Part shown: positions 22,826 to 35,115 of the stretch, one piece after another
Layout: each line of letters opens with the position of its first letter
Numbering within the stretch: position 1 is the stretch's first letter
Assembly: GCA_037039925.1 (NCBI GenBank)
Contig: JAXRKP010000259.1
Coordinates: forward strand, 192,501-256,500
Length of the DNA stretch: 64,000 nt
Reading direction: 5' to 3'
Source: Doris montereyensis
Lineage: Eukaryota > Mollusca > Gastropoda > Nudibranchia > Dorididae
The notes under the pieces: generated by a model
Told to the model about the DNA's origin: nothing
The model's input: only the letters and a program-made list of their open reading frames with translations
The model's database searches: none
Made by a program: the position numbers and the translations under genes

Positions 22826-23155
22826 ACATGGTAATGGACTTAGTTATATTGAACGGTTATATGGTAATGGACTTAGTTATATTGAACGGTTATATGTAAT
22901 GGACTTAGTTATATTGAACGGTTATATGGTAATGGACTTAGTTATATTGAACGGTTATATGGTAATGGACTTAGTTGTATTGAACGGTTATATGGTAATG
23001 AACTTAGTTATATTGAACGGTTATATGGTAATGGACTTAGTTGTATTGAACGGTTATATGGTAATGAACTTAGTTATATTGAACGGTTATATGGTAATGG
23101 ACTAAGTTATATTGAACGGTTATATGGTAATGGGCTTAGTTGTATTAAACGGTTA
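22826..23155. repeat. Minisatellite, 33-bp unit
   Basis: Unit GGTTATATGGTAATGGACTT + AGTTATATTGAAC, ten copies. The open 11-residue periodic frame is a by-product of the 33-bp period. Confidence 0.97.
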
Positions 23156-23297
23156 TATTAGTATGCAAGCTTGAATGACTTTAGAAGAATCAGAATCTAA
23201 TTAATTGCTGGGATTTCATTTTTGAGTAGGAGATGGGGTGGGGGTGGGGGGGGTAGGGATGAAACGTATTCTTTGGAGCATGGATAAGTAGCTAGGC

Positions 23298-23346
23298 TAC
23301 TCAGTACTCAGTACTCAGTACTCAGTACTCAGTGCTCAGTGCTCAA
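23298..23346. repeat. 7-bp tandem repeat (CTCAGTA)n
   Basis: About six copies of CTCAGTA/CTCAGTG. 23156-23297 and 23347-23715 are unique. Confidence 0.9.
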
Positions 23347-23715
23347 TCAGCATTCACTGCTTCTTATTCTGTGTTGTTAAGCACCGTTGGTTAAACTCTA
23401 TTGGTTTTATCTGAAAAAGAAAAAAACCCCACAAAAACAAATTTTAAAAATCAGTATTTTTGTTTATTTTAGTATTTTTTTGTGGGTAACTATCGATTAG
23501 GCGACACGCGTTTCAAGTTCTTATTAAGATTGAGTGTCTTTGTAAGCAGTGAGTGCTGGTAGCAATTAACACCCATCTCATCTCTGTCAATCAGTGAAAT
23601 TTGTCAAAGCTCAAAATTAGCACAAAATATGATAATCGTAAGAAAAGAGTGAATTGTTTGAGGTTACTAGCGATTTGAGCACACAGGAGGATACAATTTC
23701 TTTTATTTTCCGCGC

Positions 23716-23868
23716 TTGAAGTCCGTTGTACTTCTACGAATTAATTAATATTTAGTTTGACGCTTGTTTTGACGCTTTCTCCTTTGATGAATTAGCTAAT
23801 ATTTAGTTTCCTTGAAGTCCCGCTTGAAGTCCGTTGTACTTCTACGAATTATTTAATATTTAGTTTGA
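23716..23868. repeat. Two-to-three-copy duplication with 'CGCTTGAAGTCCGTTGTACT'
   Basis: CGCTTGAAGTCCGTTGTACT TCTACGAATTA...AATATTTAGTTTGACG occurs at 23716 and again at 23820, with an intermediate partial copy (GACGCTTTCTCC..GAATTAGCTAATATTTAGTTT). Confidence 0.85.
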
Positions 23869-24019
23869 CGATGTGGACTCCGTTTATTTGCTTTCTCTCC
23901 TTACGATGCCTGAGCTAGGATTACTGGCTTTAGACTTCCTACCATCTTAAGAAACTAATTGTTTTGTTTGCAAGTCAGCAGACATTCCTGAAAGGTCACA
24001 GGTCGCCAATAAAAGGTTC

Positions 24020-24205
24020 ATTTTTCCCCACTCAGCAGGTACTAATTATTGGTACAAGTACTAGCTTGGGAGTAAAAGTCTACATCAGACTAGTGTCCTG
24101 TCCATGAGATGATCATTATCCCCTGTTCCTCTCCACATTATAGAAACCAGGAAAAGCTCCGGCTCTATGGGCGGACCGTAGTTTTGTGGAAATTTTTTAC
24201 TTTAC
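24020..24205 (+). mobile_element. SINE family B, 5'-truncated
   Basis: Shares 'GTACAAGTACTAGCTTGGGA', GTAAAAGTCTACATCAGACTAGTGTCCTGTCC, TTATAGAAACCAGGAAAAGCTC and CTCTATGGG with the copies at 30003, 49608 and 58577; ends in ACTTTAC. Confidence 0.75.
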
Positions 24206-24261
24206 CCAACAGGCAAGGAAGAAAGGAGAAAAGAAATAAGAAAGATAGACAATGACCCTGT

Positions 24262-24490
24262 TTTTCTTATTGGTATTGGAATGTAAGAAATGAAATTGGT
24301 ATTGGAATGTAAGAAAGGAAATTGGTATTGGAATGTCACAAAGGAAATTGGTATTGGAATGTAAGAAATGAAATAGGTATTGCAATGTAACAAAGGAAAT
24401 TGGTATTGGAATGTAGCAAAAGAAATTGGTATTGGAATGTAGCAAAGGAAATTGGTATTGGAATGTAACAAAGGAAATTGGTATTTGAGT
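24262..24490. repeat. Minisatellite, 26-bp unit
   Basis: Unit ATTGGTATTGGAATGTAACA + AAGGAA, about nine copies. Followed at 24487-24566 by a two-copy 47-bp repeat (TTGCAACGTCTAGTCTGCGT...). Confidence 0.95.
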
Positions 24491-24566
24491 TGCAACGTCT
24501 AGTCTGCGTCTTTGTAGTCTCGTTGGTATTTGCTAGTTGCAACGTCTAGTCTGCGTCTTTGTAGTC

Positions 24567-25540
24567 TTTCCGTGTCATCGTAAATGACAAACTTCTTTCC
24601 AAAGTTACTCTCTTTAGATTTTAGTTAGAAACCATTTACTGTCGGGTTTGTTCTTTTTCTCCTTCTTTTCCACTCGTTTTAGTGTGTACCATATTGTGGT
24701 TTCCAAGTGTCTTCATTGTATCACAATAGCCAGTGTGGTCTGAGACAGTGATCTCAGTTATGTTTACGCCCTTCCTTTGTTTCAACATCTTTACATATTT
24801 TTTTCTATTTGAAAACCCCTTGTTTTAATTATTGTGTTACAGAATTCCTGTCTTTGAATTTGTCAAATTTCATTTCTCAATATATATATATATGCCAAAT
24901 GAGAAATGAAAATCAGTCGATAATTATCTTAATTTTCTATTCTGTTGATGTATATTTACTATATGCTTTCTTTAGTTTATATCTCTTGACATGATAACAT
25001 AATTTAAGGTATTTAAGAAAGAAGTTTTGATTGTATGATTATCCTATTAATTGACATGTCATATTTCAATCTCATTGTGACGCAAAACGGGATGTGATTT
25101 TTCCTCTTACAGAGATTCTTGCCAATCCACGTAGGTGGTCTGTGCTGTCTTCGTGTTTCACACAAAATTTTACATAAGTTTGAGATAATGGGAACGTTTT
25201 TTTTGGCTTTTGCACAACATCAGCTTTCAACCATTATAAAGCCTTGCTAATCACAGCAAAAATTGGACAGAAATTTAATTAAATTTGAAAATGTTGACTA
25301 AATAGTTGACATGTTTTGGGTTTTTTCGCCTCCATATTTACCACATTATTTGCTTAATCACGATTTCACATGTACGTTAAAAATAATTGGTCGGTTTGTT
25401 TCAATATCACAAGATTTCATAATTTGAAGTATGTAGGGCCACGCCAATAAGTTGATTGAAGCCTATACATTGATTGAAGCCTATACATTCTTTCACAACG
25501 ATTTGCCCTTTCACATAATAATGATAAGATCTACTAAATG
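24567..25540. other. Unique AT-rich intron sequence
   Basis: Nothing recognised except a short (TA)n at 24882-24892 and a 22-base duplication near 25456-25490 (TTGATTGAAGCCTATACATT twice). Confidence 0.6.
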
Positions 25541-25545
25541 TTATT

Positions 25546-26355
25546 CATTTAGACGTACAATAAACATTTCAATTTAGACATACAATAAACATTTCAATTT
25601 AGACATACAATAAACATTTCAACTTAGACATACAATAAACATTTCAATTTAGACGTACAATAAACATTTCAATTTAGACATACAATAAACATTTCAATTT
25701 AGACGTACAATAAACATTTCAATTTAGACGTACAATAAACATTTCAATTTAGACATACAATAAACATTTCAATTTAGACGTACAATAAACATTTCAATTT
25801 AGACGTACAATAAACATTTCAATTTAGACATACAATAAACATTTCAATTTAGACGTACAATAAACATTTCAATTTAGACGTACAATAAACATTTCAATTT
25901 AGACGTACAATAAACATTTCAATTTAGACGTACAATAAACATTTCAATTTAGACGTACAATAAACATTTCAATTTAGCAATAAACGTACAATAAACATTT
26001 CAATTTAGATGTACAATAAACATTTCAATTTAGACGTACAATAAACATTTCAATTTAGACGTACAATAAACATTTCAATTTAGACATACAATAAACATTT
26101 CAATTTAGACATACAATAAACATTTCAATTTAGACGTACAATAAACATTTCAATTTAGACATACAATAAACATTTCAATTTAGACATACAATAAACATTT
26201 CAATTTAGACATACAATAAACATTTCAATTTAGACATACAATAAACATTTCAATTTAGACATACAATAAACATTTCAATTTAGACATACAATAAACATTT
26301 CAATTTAGACATACAATAAACATTTCAATTTAGACGTACAATAAACATTTCAATA
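25546..26355. repeat. Minisatellite, 25-bp unit
   Basis: Unit TTTAGACGTACAATAAACAT + TTCAA, about 32 very uniform copies with an A/G alternation at one position (GACATAC or GACGTAC). Each unit holds CAATAAA, close to a polyadenylation hexamer. Confidence 0.98.
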
Positions 26356-26560
26356 TAAGACGCCAAGTCTCATAATATTTTTTGTCATTTCTAACGTTGA
26401 ATTCAATGATGTGGAAATATTTTTTTGTCATTTCTAACGTTTAATTCAATGATGTGGATATATTTTTTCTGCTGCTTTTATTTTAAAAATGTTATATAAC
26501 GCCATCACTAGGCGAGTGACATATACAACAACAGCAACAGCAACAATAACATTGACCTCT
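26356..26560. other. Repeat-end-like sequence
   Basis: A two-copy 49-bp duplication (TTTTTTGTCATTTCTAACGTT...) followed by TTATATAACGCCATCACTAGGCGAGTG, which resembles the end of a short interspersed repeat also suggested near 34200 and 39780. Confidence 0.5.
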
Positions 26561-26571
26561 AGAATACCTCA

Positions 26572-27245
26572 CACATTTAAAGTGCCTATGAGTTTTACTG
26601 ACACAGCATAAGAATTAAAAATGCCTCCGAGTTTTACTGACACAGCATGAGAATTAAAAATGCCTCCGAGTTTTATTGACACAGCATGAGAATTTAAAGT
26701 ACCTCTAAGATTTATTGACACATCATGAAAATTTAAAGTACCTCTAAGTTTTTATTGACACAGCATGAGAATTTAAAGTACCTCTAAGATTTATTGACAC
26801 AGCATGAGAATGTAAAGTACCTCTGAGTTTTTATTGACATAGCATGAGAATTTAAAGTACCTCTAAGTTTTTATTGACACAGCATGAGAATTTAAAGTAC
26901 CTCTGAGTTTGTATTGACACAGCATGAGAATTTAAAGTACCTCTGAGTTTGTATTGACATAGCATGAGAATTTAAAGTGCCTCTGAGTTTTTATTGACAT
27001 AGAATGAGAATTTAAATTGACCTCTGAGTTTGTATTGACATAGCATGAGAATTTAAAGTACCTCTGAGTTTGTATTGACATAGCATGAGAATTTAAAGTA
27101 CCTCTGAGTTTGTATTGACACAGCATGAGAATTTAAAGTGCCTCTGAGTTTTTATTGACATAGCATGAGAATTTAAAGTACCCTGAGTTTTTATTGACAC
27201 AGCATAAGAATTAAAAGTGCCTTGAAGTTATTATTGACACAGCAA
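26572..27245. repeat. Minisatellite, 40-bp unit
   Basis: Unit AGCATGAGAATTTAAAGTAC + CTCTGAGTTTGTATTGACAC, about 17 copies with diverged ends. Confidence 0.96.
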
Positions 27246-29181
27246 CTGCTTTCAACAGTGTAAAATGAGTGTATCCGAGAATAAATTATGCTACAACAGT
27301 TATCATAATATGCATTCACATTAATTACCTTTTGAGCACAAATATAATCCAGGACCTTTGACCTTTGGCTTATTATGATGCATGGTTGCTTGAATAATTC
27401 AGGCTGGTGTGAGTTTCATGTTTCACTGATTTGAAGTTCCCTGTAGCCGTGTGCTAAAAGTGAAAAGGGATTGACGTTGAAGTGTTTGCTTTCACTTGGT
27501 GCTAAATTAATTTTAATGTACGGTGTGAGTTAGTCTGAAAAAAGACATCATTTTCAGGTCTTTGGTTCCAGGAGCAAATTTCAATTTTGTTGGGTTTTGT
27601 GTGAAATGTAACAACAATTTATACCTGTTTTATTGCATGTTTGTTTTGTTTTTTTTTCTCCATATTTTCACCATCAGACAGTCAGATGGAATGAATGCCA
27701 GGTACTAAATGGTTTAGCCGTGGGTTATCAATTTCCCTTTCATTCACTATTTTGTCAATATGTAGATTTTGTGTTTGTTTGTTTGTTCATGTTGAACACA
27801 TCTCCCTGTGCTTATAACGTCTTCATGACTTCTTTCTTTTCTTTCGTTCTTTCTATCTGTCTGTCGGTCTGTCTGCCTGTTTGCCTTTTCAGCTTTTTAG
27901 CGTTGTGTAAATTTGTCCATCTTGATTGTGTTCTCCTTGATGGCCTTCCTAACATTTCTTGCATTACTGTCTAACCAAGAGGAATCCTTTATTGTTGATC
28001 GTATTGAATCAGTTTTCATCAATGTGTTACACTCTACAGACAAATTTATTTTGTGTGCATTGTCTTAGAATGAATTCCAATCACATTTTTCTCTTCTTTC
28101 AGGTGAAATTTTCCTTCAATACAGAAACCATGAGCAAATCTTTAACACATAATTATAATATGTTTTCTAAAAAAATTTGGTTTAAAAATATTTCTAAAGA
28201 TTTTGAACAAAATCTCCATATTTAAAAACTAAACAAAAACTACTTTCAATGATGCATTTACTTACTTTGATTTGTATACATCTTACAAGAAGCAGAAAAA
28301 TAGTATATTATTCACATGTTTAGATGAAGAAATTAAATATTATACTGATTATTTGTTCTTCATTCAAATGTTATAACGTTTTAAAAAATCAGCAATTTCA
28401 TCTTTGCATCTGCAGTTATGTTTAATCTTTTTATTGATATATTTATTTATTTCGTTATTTCTTGTTCAACTTTGGCTTACAAAAAAATGTGTGTTTCTAG
28501 GAAAGGGAAGGTTCCTACTGCTTTTGCTTTTCTTTATTGGAATAACAAGCATGTTACATCCCAGGTGATATCAAGTACGATTACTAGATTACGTCGATAT
28601 TCGATACTGAGGTTAAACGGCTAAGCGCGAATGGTATTGTTTTAGCTTTAAAATTTAAAAATCCGGTTTAAAATAGTGGCTTTTGTAAATGAAAATTCTA
28701 CTCAAAAACAAGGAAACAATGAAAATTTTCTAAATTCCAAGACACTTTTGGTATAAAACTTCCTCAAATGAAAACATACTTAGATTCTCATTGGACAAAC
28801 CAGTGATGCACTAGAACAAAGGCTATGGTGTACAGTGGGTGGAGTTATGAAGAGGAGACTGATCATCCATTACAATGTATAGGTAAGGAAGGGTGGTTAC
28901 AGTGCATAACACATTTGACAGACGTAAGCCATTTTAGCGATGGGATTACATGTATGATAAAAAAAGAAAGAATTTTTAATCAATTATAGACGTATTTTAT
29001 GATAATTTGGAGAAAATGATAACTGTGGTTGCCGTTGAGACCGGGCATTTAGACAAAAATCTTAGTTTTGAAACGAGCATTTAGAGGAGCAAATTATGTA
29101 GGAAAATGTTGGTTTCACTGAGATCGTGGGCATTTATGCCAATTAGGCATTAAGGCGGCGGGCATTTAGGCGGTCAGTACT

Positions 29182-29184
<3 letters not shown>
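27246..29184. other. Mostly unique intron sequence
   Basis: Nearly 2 kb of AT-rich single-copy sequence. 27679-27702 is flanked by a polypyrimidine-CAG and GTACTA and could be a 24-nt exon, but the peptide is not recognised. 29025-29185 has 'GGGCATTTAG' several times and ends GCGGTCAGTACTGTA, like the 3' end of a pogo-like MITE. Confidence 0.5.
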
Positions 29185-29278
<94 letters not shown>

Positions 29279-29279
29279 G
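29185..29279. repeat. (TTA)n microsatellite
   Basis: About 31 pure TTA units immediately following the MITE-like end ACTGTA. 29280-30002 is unique. Confidence 0.97.
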
Positions 29280-30002
29280 AGTAACTAATGAAAAAATACA
29301 TTTTTTTAAAATTTCGATGGTGGAAGTTGCAAACCGTGTCAGTCTAAAATTAGTAACACCTTTTTTCCACTATTTTAACACCAGGAAGCCCCCTATGGTT
29401 TGTCTAGTTAGCATTCCGTGGCACAAGAACCAATAGAAACCCGTATAATAACCATATGAGCAATCAGTGCTTCCCTATTGGGTCCAGTTTTTTTATATTT
29501 GCACACCTTGTATGTCTGTGAAAATAGATTAAAATGCGCACCATCATTTTATTTGATTTTTCAAAACACCCCAAATTGGACTTGCATGGTTTGTGACCTT
29601 CACCGTCGACGTGGAGATGACCTAGCTACGTGTAGGCGCTCTGCGTTTTCAGTCTTGCCACCTTCCGTTTCCGCCCTCAACTTTAACATCAGAACCGGGC
29701 ATGCCCTTTGAGCAAGATGTTCAAAGTGTTTTGGCTTAAAAGTCAGATTGAATTTTGTTTTATTTGACCACTCATGGTCTACAATCAACCCATTACGTGT
29801 TGAGATTTCTATTTTTATTTTTATGTTGCTGTTCTTGTGAAATCAAATATTTATTTATTGTGTTGCTATGATTAATAGTTTTTCCTGGCAATTTGATTTA
29901 GATTATTTAAATCAACACAATGAATTGTTTAAATTTCTCTGAACTTTTCTCCATAAATGTAGATCTCATGAAAGAACTTTAGCGTGACGTCATTGACCTT
30001 TA

Positions 30003-30300
30003 GTGGCGTCGGTAGCCGAGGGGTCAAGCTGTCGGCCTTGGGATCATGGGGTCCCGAGTTCGAATGACGGTAAAGCCAGGCCTGGCGTTGTGTTCCTTGG
30101 GAAAGACACCTGACACGTATTTCCCCACTTGACTCAGGTGCAAAATGGGTACAGGCACTAGCTTGGGAGTAAAATTCTGTGTCAGACTAACGTCTTGTCC
30201 AGGGGATGATTATTATCACTTGTTCCGCTTCGTGCTATAGAAACCGGGATACACTCTGGCTCTATGGGTCATAATGGCCTTGAAGAAACTTAAATCTGTA
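30003..30300 (+). mobile_element. tRNA-derived SINE, family B
   Basis: Head GTGGCGTCGGTAGCCGAGGG GTCAAGCTGTCGGCC...GAGTTCGAATGACGG has A- and B-box-like motifs of the Leu/Ser tRNA type. The body has TCCTTGGGAAAGACACCTGACACG, GGGTACAGGCACTAGCTTGG, GTCAGACTAACGTCTTGTCC, GCTATAGAAACCGGGATA and CTCTATGGGTCATAATGGCC, and ends GAAGAAACTTA. Confidence 0.85.
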
Positions 30301-31376
30301 ATTCAAATATCCAACAAGGAGCTTCCTTCTTAATAATCTTTAGTAAGGATGATGTTATAGTAAGACAAATTTAAAACAGGAACAAGAAATCACAAACAAA
30401 TGAGTATCACTATTCATTGAGTTATAAATAGCTTTATCCTTTCTCGCTTTCTCATGATTGAGTATGATTTTTGTTTTCTTCTAAATTTCTCTCTCAGTTT
30501 TCTTGTCTCCGTCTGTCTGTCTGTTTGTCTATCTGTTTCTTTCTGTACGTCTGTTTATCAATAGTAACTCACTCAGTGGACGCTATTTTACGTGATGTTT
30601 TTAAATTTACGAATCTCTTTGATTTAACTTGGAACAACCTGCTGCCTCTGCAGAATTTTCCCAAGGCATAGAGTATAGAGTTTGCTTTGAGAGTATATAA
30701 GTATATAAAACACAACTAAACAAAATTCTCAAATGAAAACCAAACGATTAACTTCATCCACATTTTCTTTTTTTTTTCTAGAACTAAAACCAATCTTTTC
30801 CCAGTATGGCTGGTGTTATAAAAAACATAATATATATATATGTTATATGTTATATGTTATTGTCGTTACTTTCATCCATTTGGGTGTATTCCTTATGTGT
30901 GACTATGTGTTTTTTTTACTTGTGCATTTTGCATCAGCCATGTTGCTTTGAGAAATGGATTTATTTTGTTTCTTATCATTATGATGTTGCTGTGTATGCA
31001 TTTTTAAAACTTACTATGCTGTTTTTATTTTTGGGTTCCTTGGCTTTCTTTTTTAGTTTTGCATTCATTTTTAATTTTTAGTCGACATAAAAGCTTGTCT
31101 TCTGAAAAATACTGCAGCATTTATAAGCCAGTTTGAATTTTTTTTTTGAAATAGTTTCTTTTTCTTTTTTTTTTTTTAAATGCTGTTGGGGCACAGGTGA
31201 GAAAAACCAGGTTTGTTTTTTATGCTAATTTTGACACTTCTGTAATCTGTCTTCTTCTAGCGCCACAAGTTGATCTTTCCAAATCTAGAAAAGGGATTGT
31301 TACTAGAAATTAATATGTTTGAAAACAATAAGTAAAGAGAAAACTAAAACTGAACGCATAAAAACTAAGATAGAGG
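30301..31376. other. Unique AT-rich intron sequence
   Basis: Low-complexity T-rich stretches and a short (TA)n at 30830-30860; no gene recognised. Confidence 0.6.
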
Positions 31377-31694
31377 AGACCTCGATGGTCTAGAGACAAG
31401 GTGTTAACCTCTCAGCTGAAAGGCCGTGGGTTCAAACCCTGCCAACGATTTTTTTTTAATTTCTAAAAGAAAATTGTATTAAAAATCTACCTTCCCCCCC
31501 CCCCCTTCCTGGTCGGGTAGATAGATTGACACCTAGTCCCATCGGAGACGGACGATAAAAAGGAGTCCCCGTGTGCAAATCACAACACTCTGTGCATGTC
31601 AAGGATCCCTTGGCTGTTTACAGGGCAGTCTGGGCAAAATTAAAAAAAACTCTGAGATCACCTTAGTTGTGGATGTGGGTAAATCAAATCAGAT
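31377..31694 (+). mobile_element. tRNA-derived SINE, family A
   Basis: Head CCTCGATGGTCTAGAGACAA GGTG with B box GGGTTCAAACC; middle CCTAGTCCCATCGGAGACGG; CTCTGTGCATGTCAAGGATC; GGCTGTTTACAGGGCAGTCT; ends GTGGATGTGGGTAAATCAAA. An internal C run of 13 at 31495-31507. Confidence 0.87.
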
Positions 31695-32387
31695 GTCCCG
31701 ATCGGATGAGTGTCAGACTCTTTGCTATTGACGCCAGACACCCACCAGATGAAACGAGGCGATTGACATCCATGGTTCTCATCAGCACACAGCGCGCTAA
31801 GACTTGCAGAGCGGATTTCATCATTAGAGCATCTTGACTAGATCAAAGGTGTCGCCATAAACGATGCGAACGAGAATCATGTTTTCACTGATGAAAAGTA
31901 ATGATTGTCTGGATTGAATGTCAATGATAACGTTTGACTTAACGGCTTACTAGTTTTTTTAATGAAATTTTAAAGAAATGGACAGAGTTCGTTCTCCCTC
32001 CTCTGTCTTAAACCTCCTCTTTGCTCCAGTTTTTGAGTCCAACTCTAGGCCTAAAGGTCTGACCGATAAATGTTGCGTTAAAGATTTTCTAGGTTACACC
32101 CCATGAATTCTCCGACTAAAAGGCTTTTTTCGTTGTCTCCCGAAGACTGGCCTCTCAGGCCAAGACCCTGTGTTTTATTGTAATGATGAAAGAACAGCTG
32201 AATTGGAATATAATAAAGAAACCCAAAGGAAAAGACCAAAATGTATCCTAAGCTACCACGTTTTACGGCCAGCGCTGTTCCTTTCTTTCAATGTTTTCTG
32301 GTTCTGTGTGGCAATTTTTCAGAGACAAAATCTCAAGAAATTCTTTAAAACGATTACTTACACATTTTATGAATTCAAAATATTATT
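31695..32387. other. Unique intron sequence
   Basis: No gene or repeat recognised; higher GC around 31700-31850 than surroundings. Confidence 0.55.
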
Positions 32388-32556
32388 GATGGAACAGATT
32401 TATGATTATCAGATTCAAAATATTATTGCTACAATGTTAGGAACAGATTTATGATTATCAGATTCAAAATATTATTGCTACAATGTTAGGAACAGATTTA
32501 TGATTATCAAATTCAAAATATTATTGCTACAGATTTATGATTATCAATCAATGACG
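32388..32556. repeat. Three-copy tandem repeat, 49-bp unit
   Basis: Unit AACAGATTTATGATTATCAG + ATTCAAAATATTATTGCTACAATGTTAGG. 32557-32970 is unique AT-rich sequence with a G10 run near 32717. Confidence 0.93.
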
Positions 32557-32971
32557 GCTGAAATCTGATATATTATTCTGATATTAAAATTAGATAATGA
32601 AAGTTATTGTCACAATTGCTTTTCATATCAAATTTATTTGATCATATATTATGGTTTATTTCCTCACTAAGCATATTACTTAAAGAAAAGCAACTAAAAA
32701 AGAAGAAGAAAATAAGGGGGGGGGGGGGAAAGAAAGAAAAAAGAAAAAGAAAAGAAATTATTTGCTCTAATCAATGTACCCAGTATTTATAATTTTGCTC
32801 AAAGTCCCATCTCTCATGAATGAAATTCTATTTTAATACAAATCAACTTAACTAAGGAACTAGATCTACCATTTGATACTTTTTTATTGAGATGATATGA
32901 AAAAGTTATTGATTAGATAGCACATTTTTTAAAATGTTGACTTATCTGTTTGTCTTTCTCTGCAATTACTC

Positions 32972-33430
32972 TGTCATGTCATGTTGACACCAATCTGGTG
33001 TGACATATTGACATCAGTCTGATGTGACATGTTGACACCAGTCTGGTGTGACATGTTGGCATCAGTCTGGTGTGACATGTTGGCATCAGTCTGGTGTGAC
33101 ATGTTGGCATCAGTCTGGTGTGACATGCTGGCATCAGTCTGGTGTGACATGTTGGCATCAGTCGGGTGTGACATGCTGGCATCAGTCTGGTGTGACATGT
33201 TGGCATCAGTCTGGTGTGACATGTTGACATCAGTCTGGTGTGACATGTTGGCATCAGTCTGGTGTGGAGTTGGCATCAGTCTGGTGTGACATGTTGACAT
33301 CAGTGGTGTTTCTTTGGCAATCAGTCTTTACAGGGCATCAGTCTGGTGAAGAATTTGCTAGTCTGGTGTGACATGTTGGTATCAGTCTGGGTGAAATTCA
33401 TGAATGACATCAGTCTGGTGTGACATGGTG
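32972..33430. repeat. Minisatellite, 24-bp unit
   Basis: Unit CATCAGTCTGGTGTGACATG + TTGG, about 14 regular copies to 33303, then broken copies. The 24-bp period keeps frames open on both strands; these are not genes. Confidence 0.97.
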
Positions 33431-33797
33431 AATAAAGCAAATCATAAATCAGATATCTAATTCAGGTAACGTAATATAATGGGAATAAAGCAAAGCATAA
33501 ATTGCAGATATCTAATTGGTGAGGTAATATAATGGTGAATAAAGCAAATGCATAAATTGCAGATATCTAATTCAGGTAACGTAATATAATGGTGAATAAA
33601 GCAAATGCATAAATTGCAGATATCTAATTCAGGTAACGTAATATAATGGTGAATAAAGCAAATGCATAAATTGCAGATATCTAATTCAGGTAACGTAATA
33701 TAATGGTGAATAAAGTCAATGCATAAATTGCAGATACCTACTTCAGGTAATGTAATTGTATCGTGAACGAAAGAAATTCATGAATCGCAGGTATCTA
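33426..33797. repeat. Minisatellite, 57-bp unit with AG|GTAAC junctions
   Basis: Unit GTAACGTAATATAATGGTGA + ATAAAGCAAATGCATAAATTG + CAGATATCTAATTCAG. Six to seven copies. The last (33747-33797) is the diverged, exon-like unit described separately. Confidence 0.93.
33747..33797 (+). CDS. Candidate kinesin exon fragment (E-R-K-K-F-M-N-R-R-Y-L) embedded as the last unit of a 57-bp minisatellite
   Basis: The reading L-Y-R-E-R-K-K-F-M-N-R-R-Y-L fits what would be expected just before the E-M-Y-Q-R-F-L exon at 35116 in a KIF28-like protein, judged from memory. The segment is preceded by a cttcag acceptor-like site, but an in-frame TAA occurs two codons before L-Y-R and no normal donor follows. 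It also aligns base for base with the upstream 57-bp repeat units, so it is either the source exon of that array or a chance reading. At least one further exon is expected between 20055 and 35115. Other weak AG...GT candidates are 22601-22624 and 27679-27702. Confidence 0.35.
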
Positions 33798-34170
33798 TAC
33801 TTTAATGAACAAACACATATTTCATGCCCTTCATCATACACATTTCACTGTCGTAATTTCATTTCCTTTTGGATGTGGCTCTTGGGTTTTTTTTTTATTT
33901 CCTGTCTTTATCACCTAAGGCTCTCAACATTGGTAAAAGACCAGCGGGGTTTGGCACCTGCAATGTTGTGTGTGTGTGTGTGCGCGTGTGCGCATGCGCG
34001 CGTGTGTGTGTATAGGGCCATCTTGTAATTAGCACATATAGTCATTAATTTAGGTACTGTTCATCTTAATTGTAATATTCTTCATGAGTGCAGATCTCAT
34101 GATTTTATAGTAATCGTAGATCATGGTTATATTATTTGAGACAATATGTAAGCTACTCTATGATATATTA
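33798..34170. other. Unique sequence with (GT)n
   Basis: GTGTGTGTGTGTGCGCGTGTGCGCATGCGCGCG at about 33966-34012 is a GT/GC alternating purine-pyrimidine tract that could adopt Z-DNA. Confidence 0.6.
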
Positions 34171-34318
34171 TGTCTGGCCTTTGTAAAGCGCAACTGAGCA
34201 TAACCCTCATGGATAGAGGCGCTATATGATTATTATTATTATGATTATTATATTATTATTATTATTATTATTATTATGAGTATTATTATTATTCTTATTA
34301 TTATTATTATTATTATTA

Positions 34319-34411
<93 letters not shown>

Positions 34412-34451
34412 TAATATTATTATTATTAGTTATTATTATTATTAGTAGTAC

Positions 34452-34487
<36 letters not shown>

Positions 34488-34504
34488 GTTATTATTATTA
34501 TTAT

Positions 34505-34573
<69 letters not shown>

Positions 34574-34606
34574 GTAGTAGTTGTAGTAGTAGTAGTAGTA
34601 GTAGTG

Positions 34607-34646
<40 letters not shown>

Positions 34647-34654
34647 TAGTAGTG

Positions 34655-34724
<70 letters not shown>

Positions 34725-34727
34725 CAT
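34171..34727. repeat. (TTA)n joined to (GTA)n
   Basis: A short 'GTAAAGCGCAACTGAGCATA...GAGGCGCTATATGA' repeat end (34180-34230) leads into TTA repeats to 34505, then about 220 bases of GTA repeats with GTG variants. The abrupt TTA to GTA switch is at 34506. Confidence 0.96.
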
Positions 34728-35115
34728 TAGCGTCCTCTTCAGGAGGCAATACATTATTGTCATCTGTAGTTTCCTTGATGACACGCTCTGGTTTCATGGA
34801 GTCTGAAAGAACTCTCTTCGCTTGCTTCCCTTTACTTCAGGGTAAAACATTTTGCTTTCTTACAACACATATCCTGGTGCTTCCTAATCCTGTGTGAATA
34901 TAATTCCCAAAAATAATGTCTTTGTCGTCTTCATACTTGAAAAGTTATTCGAGTTGAGTTTTTTTTTTCACATGAACTTGATTATCAGTCATAGCTTTAT
35001 AATTTGATTTAATTTTCCATCACATGCTATTGGAAAAAAAATGAAGTTTAGTTTTTGTTTTATTTAAATTTATCAAAGATGAATTTTTAATCAAGTTTCA
35101 CCTTCCATTTTCAAG

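Noticed and set aside
28102..28225. Exon after CTTCTTTCAG at 28102 (V-K-F-S-F-N-T-E-T)
   Set aside because: Good acceptor, but the reading is low-complexity, has no donor before the stop and no kinesin similarity.
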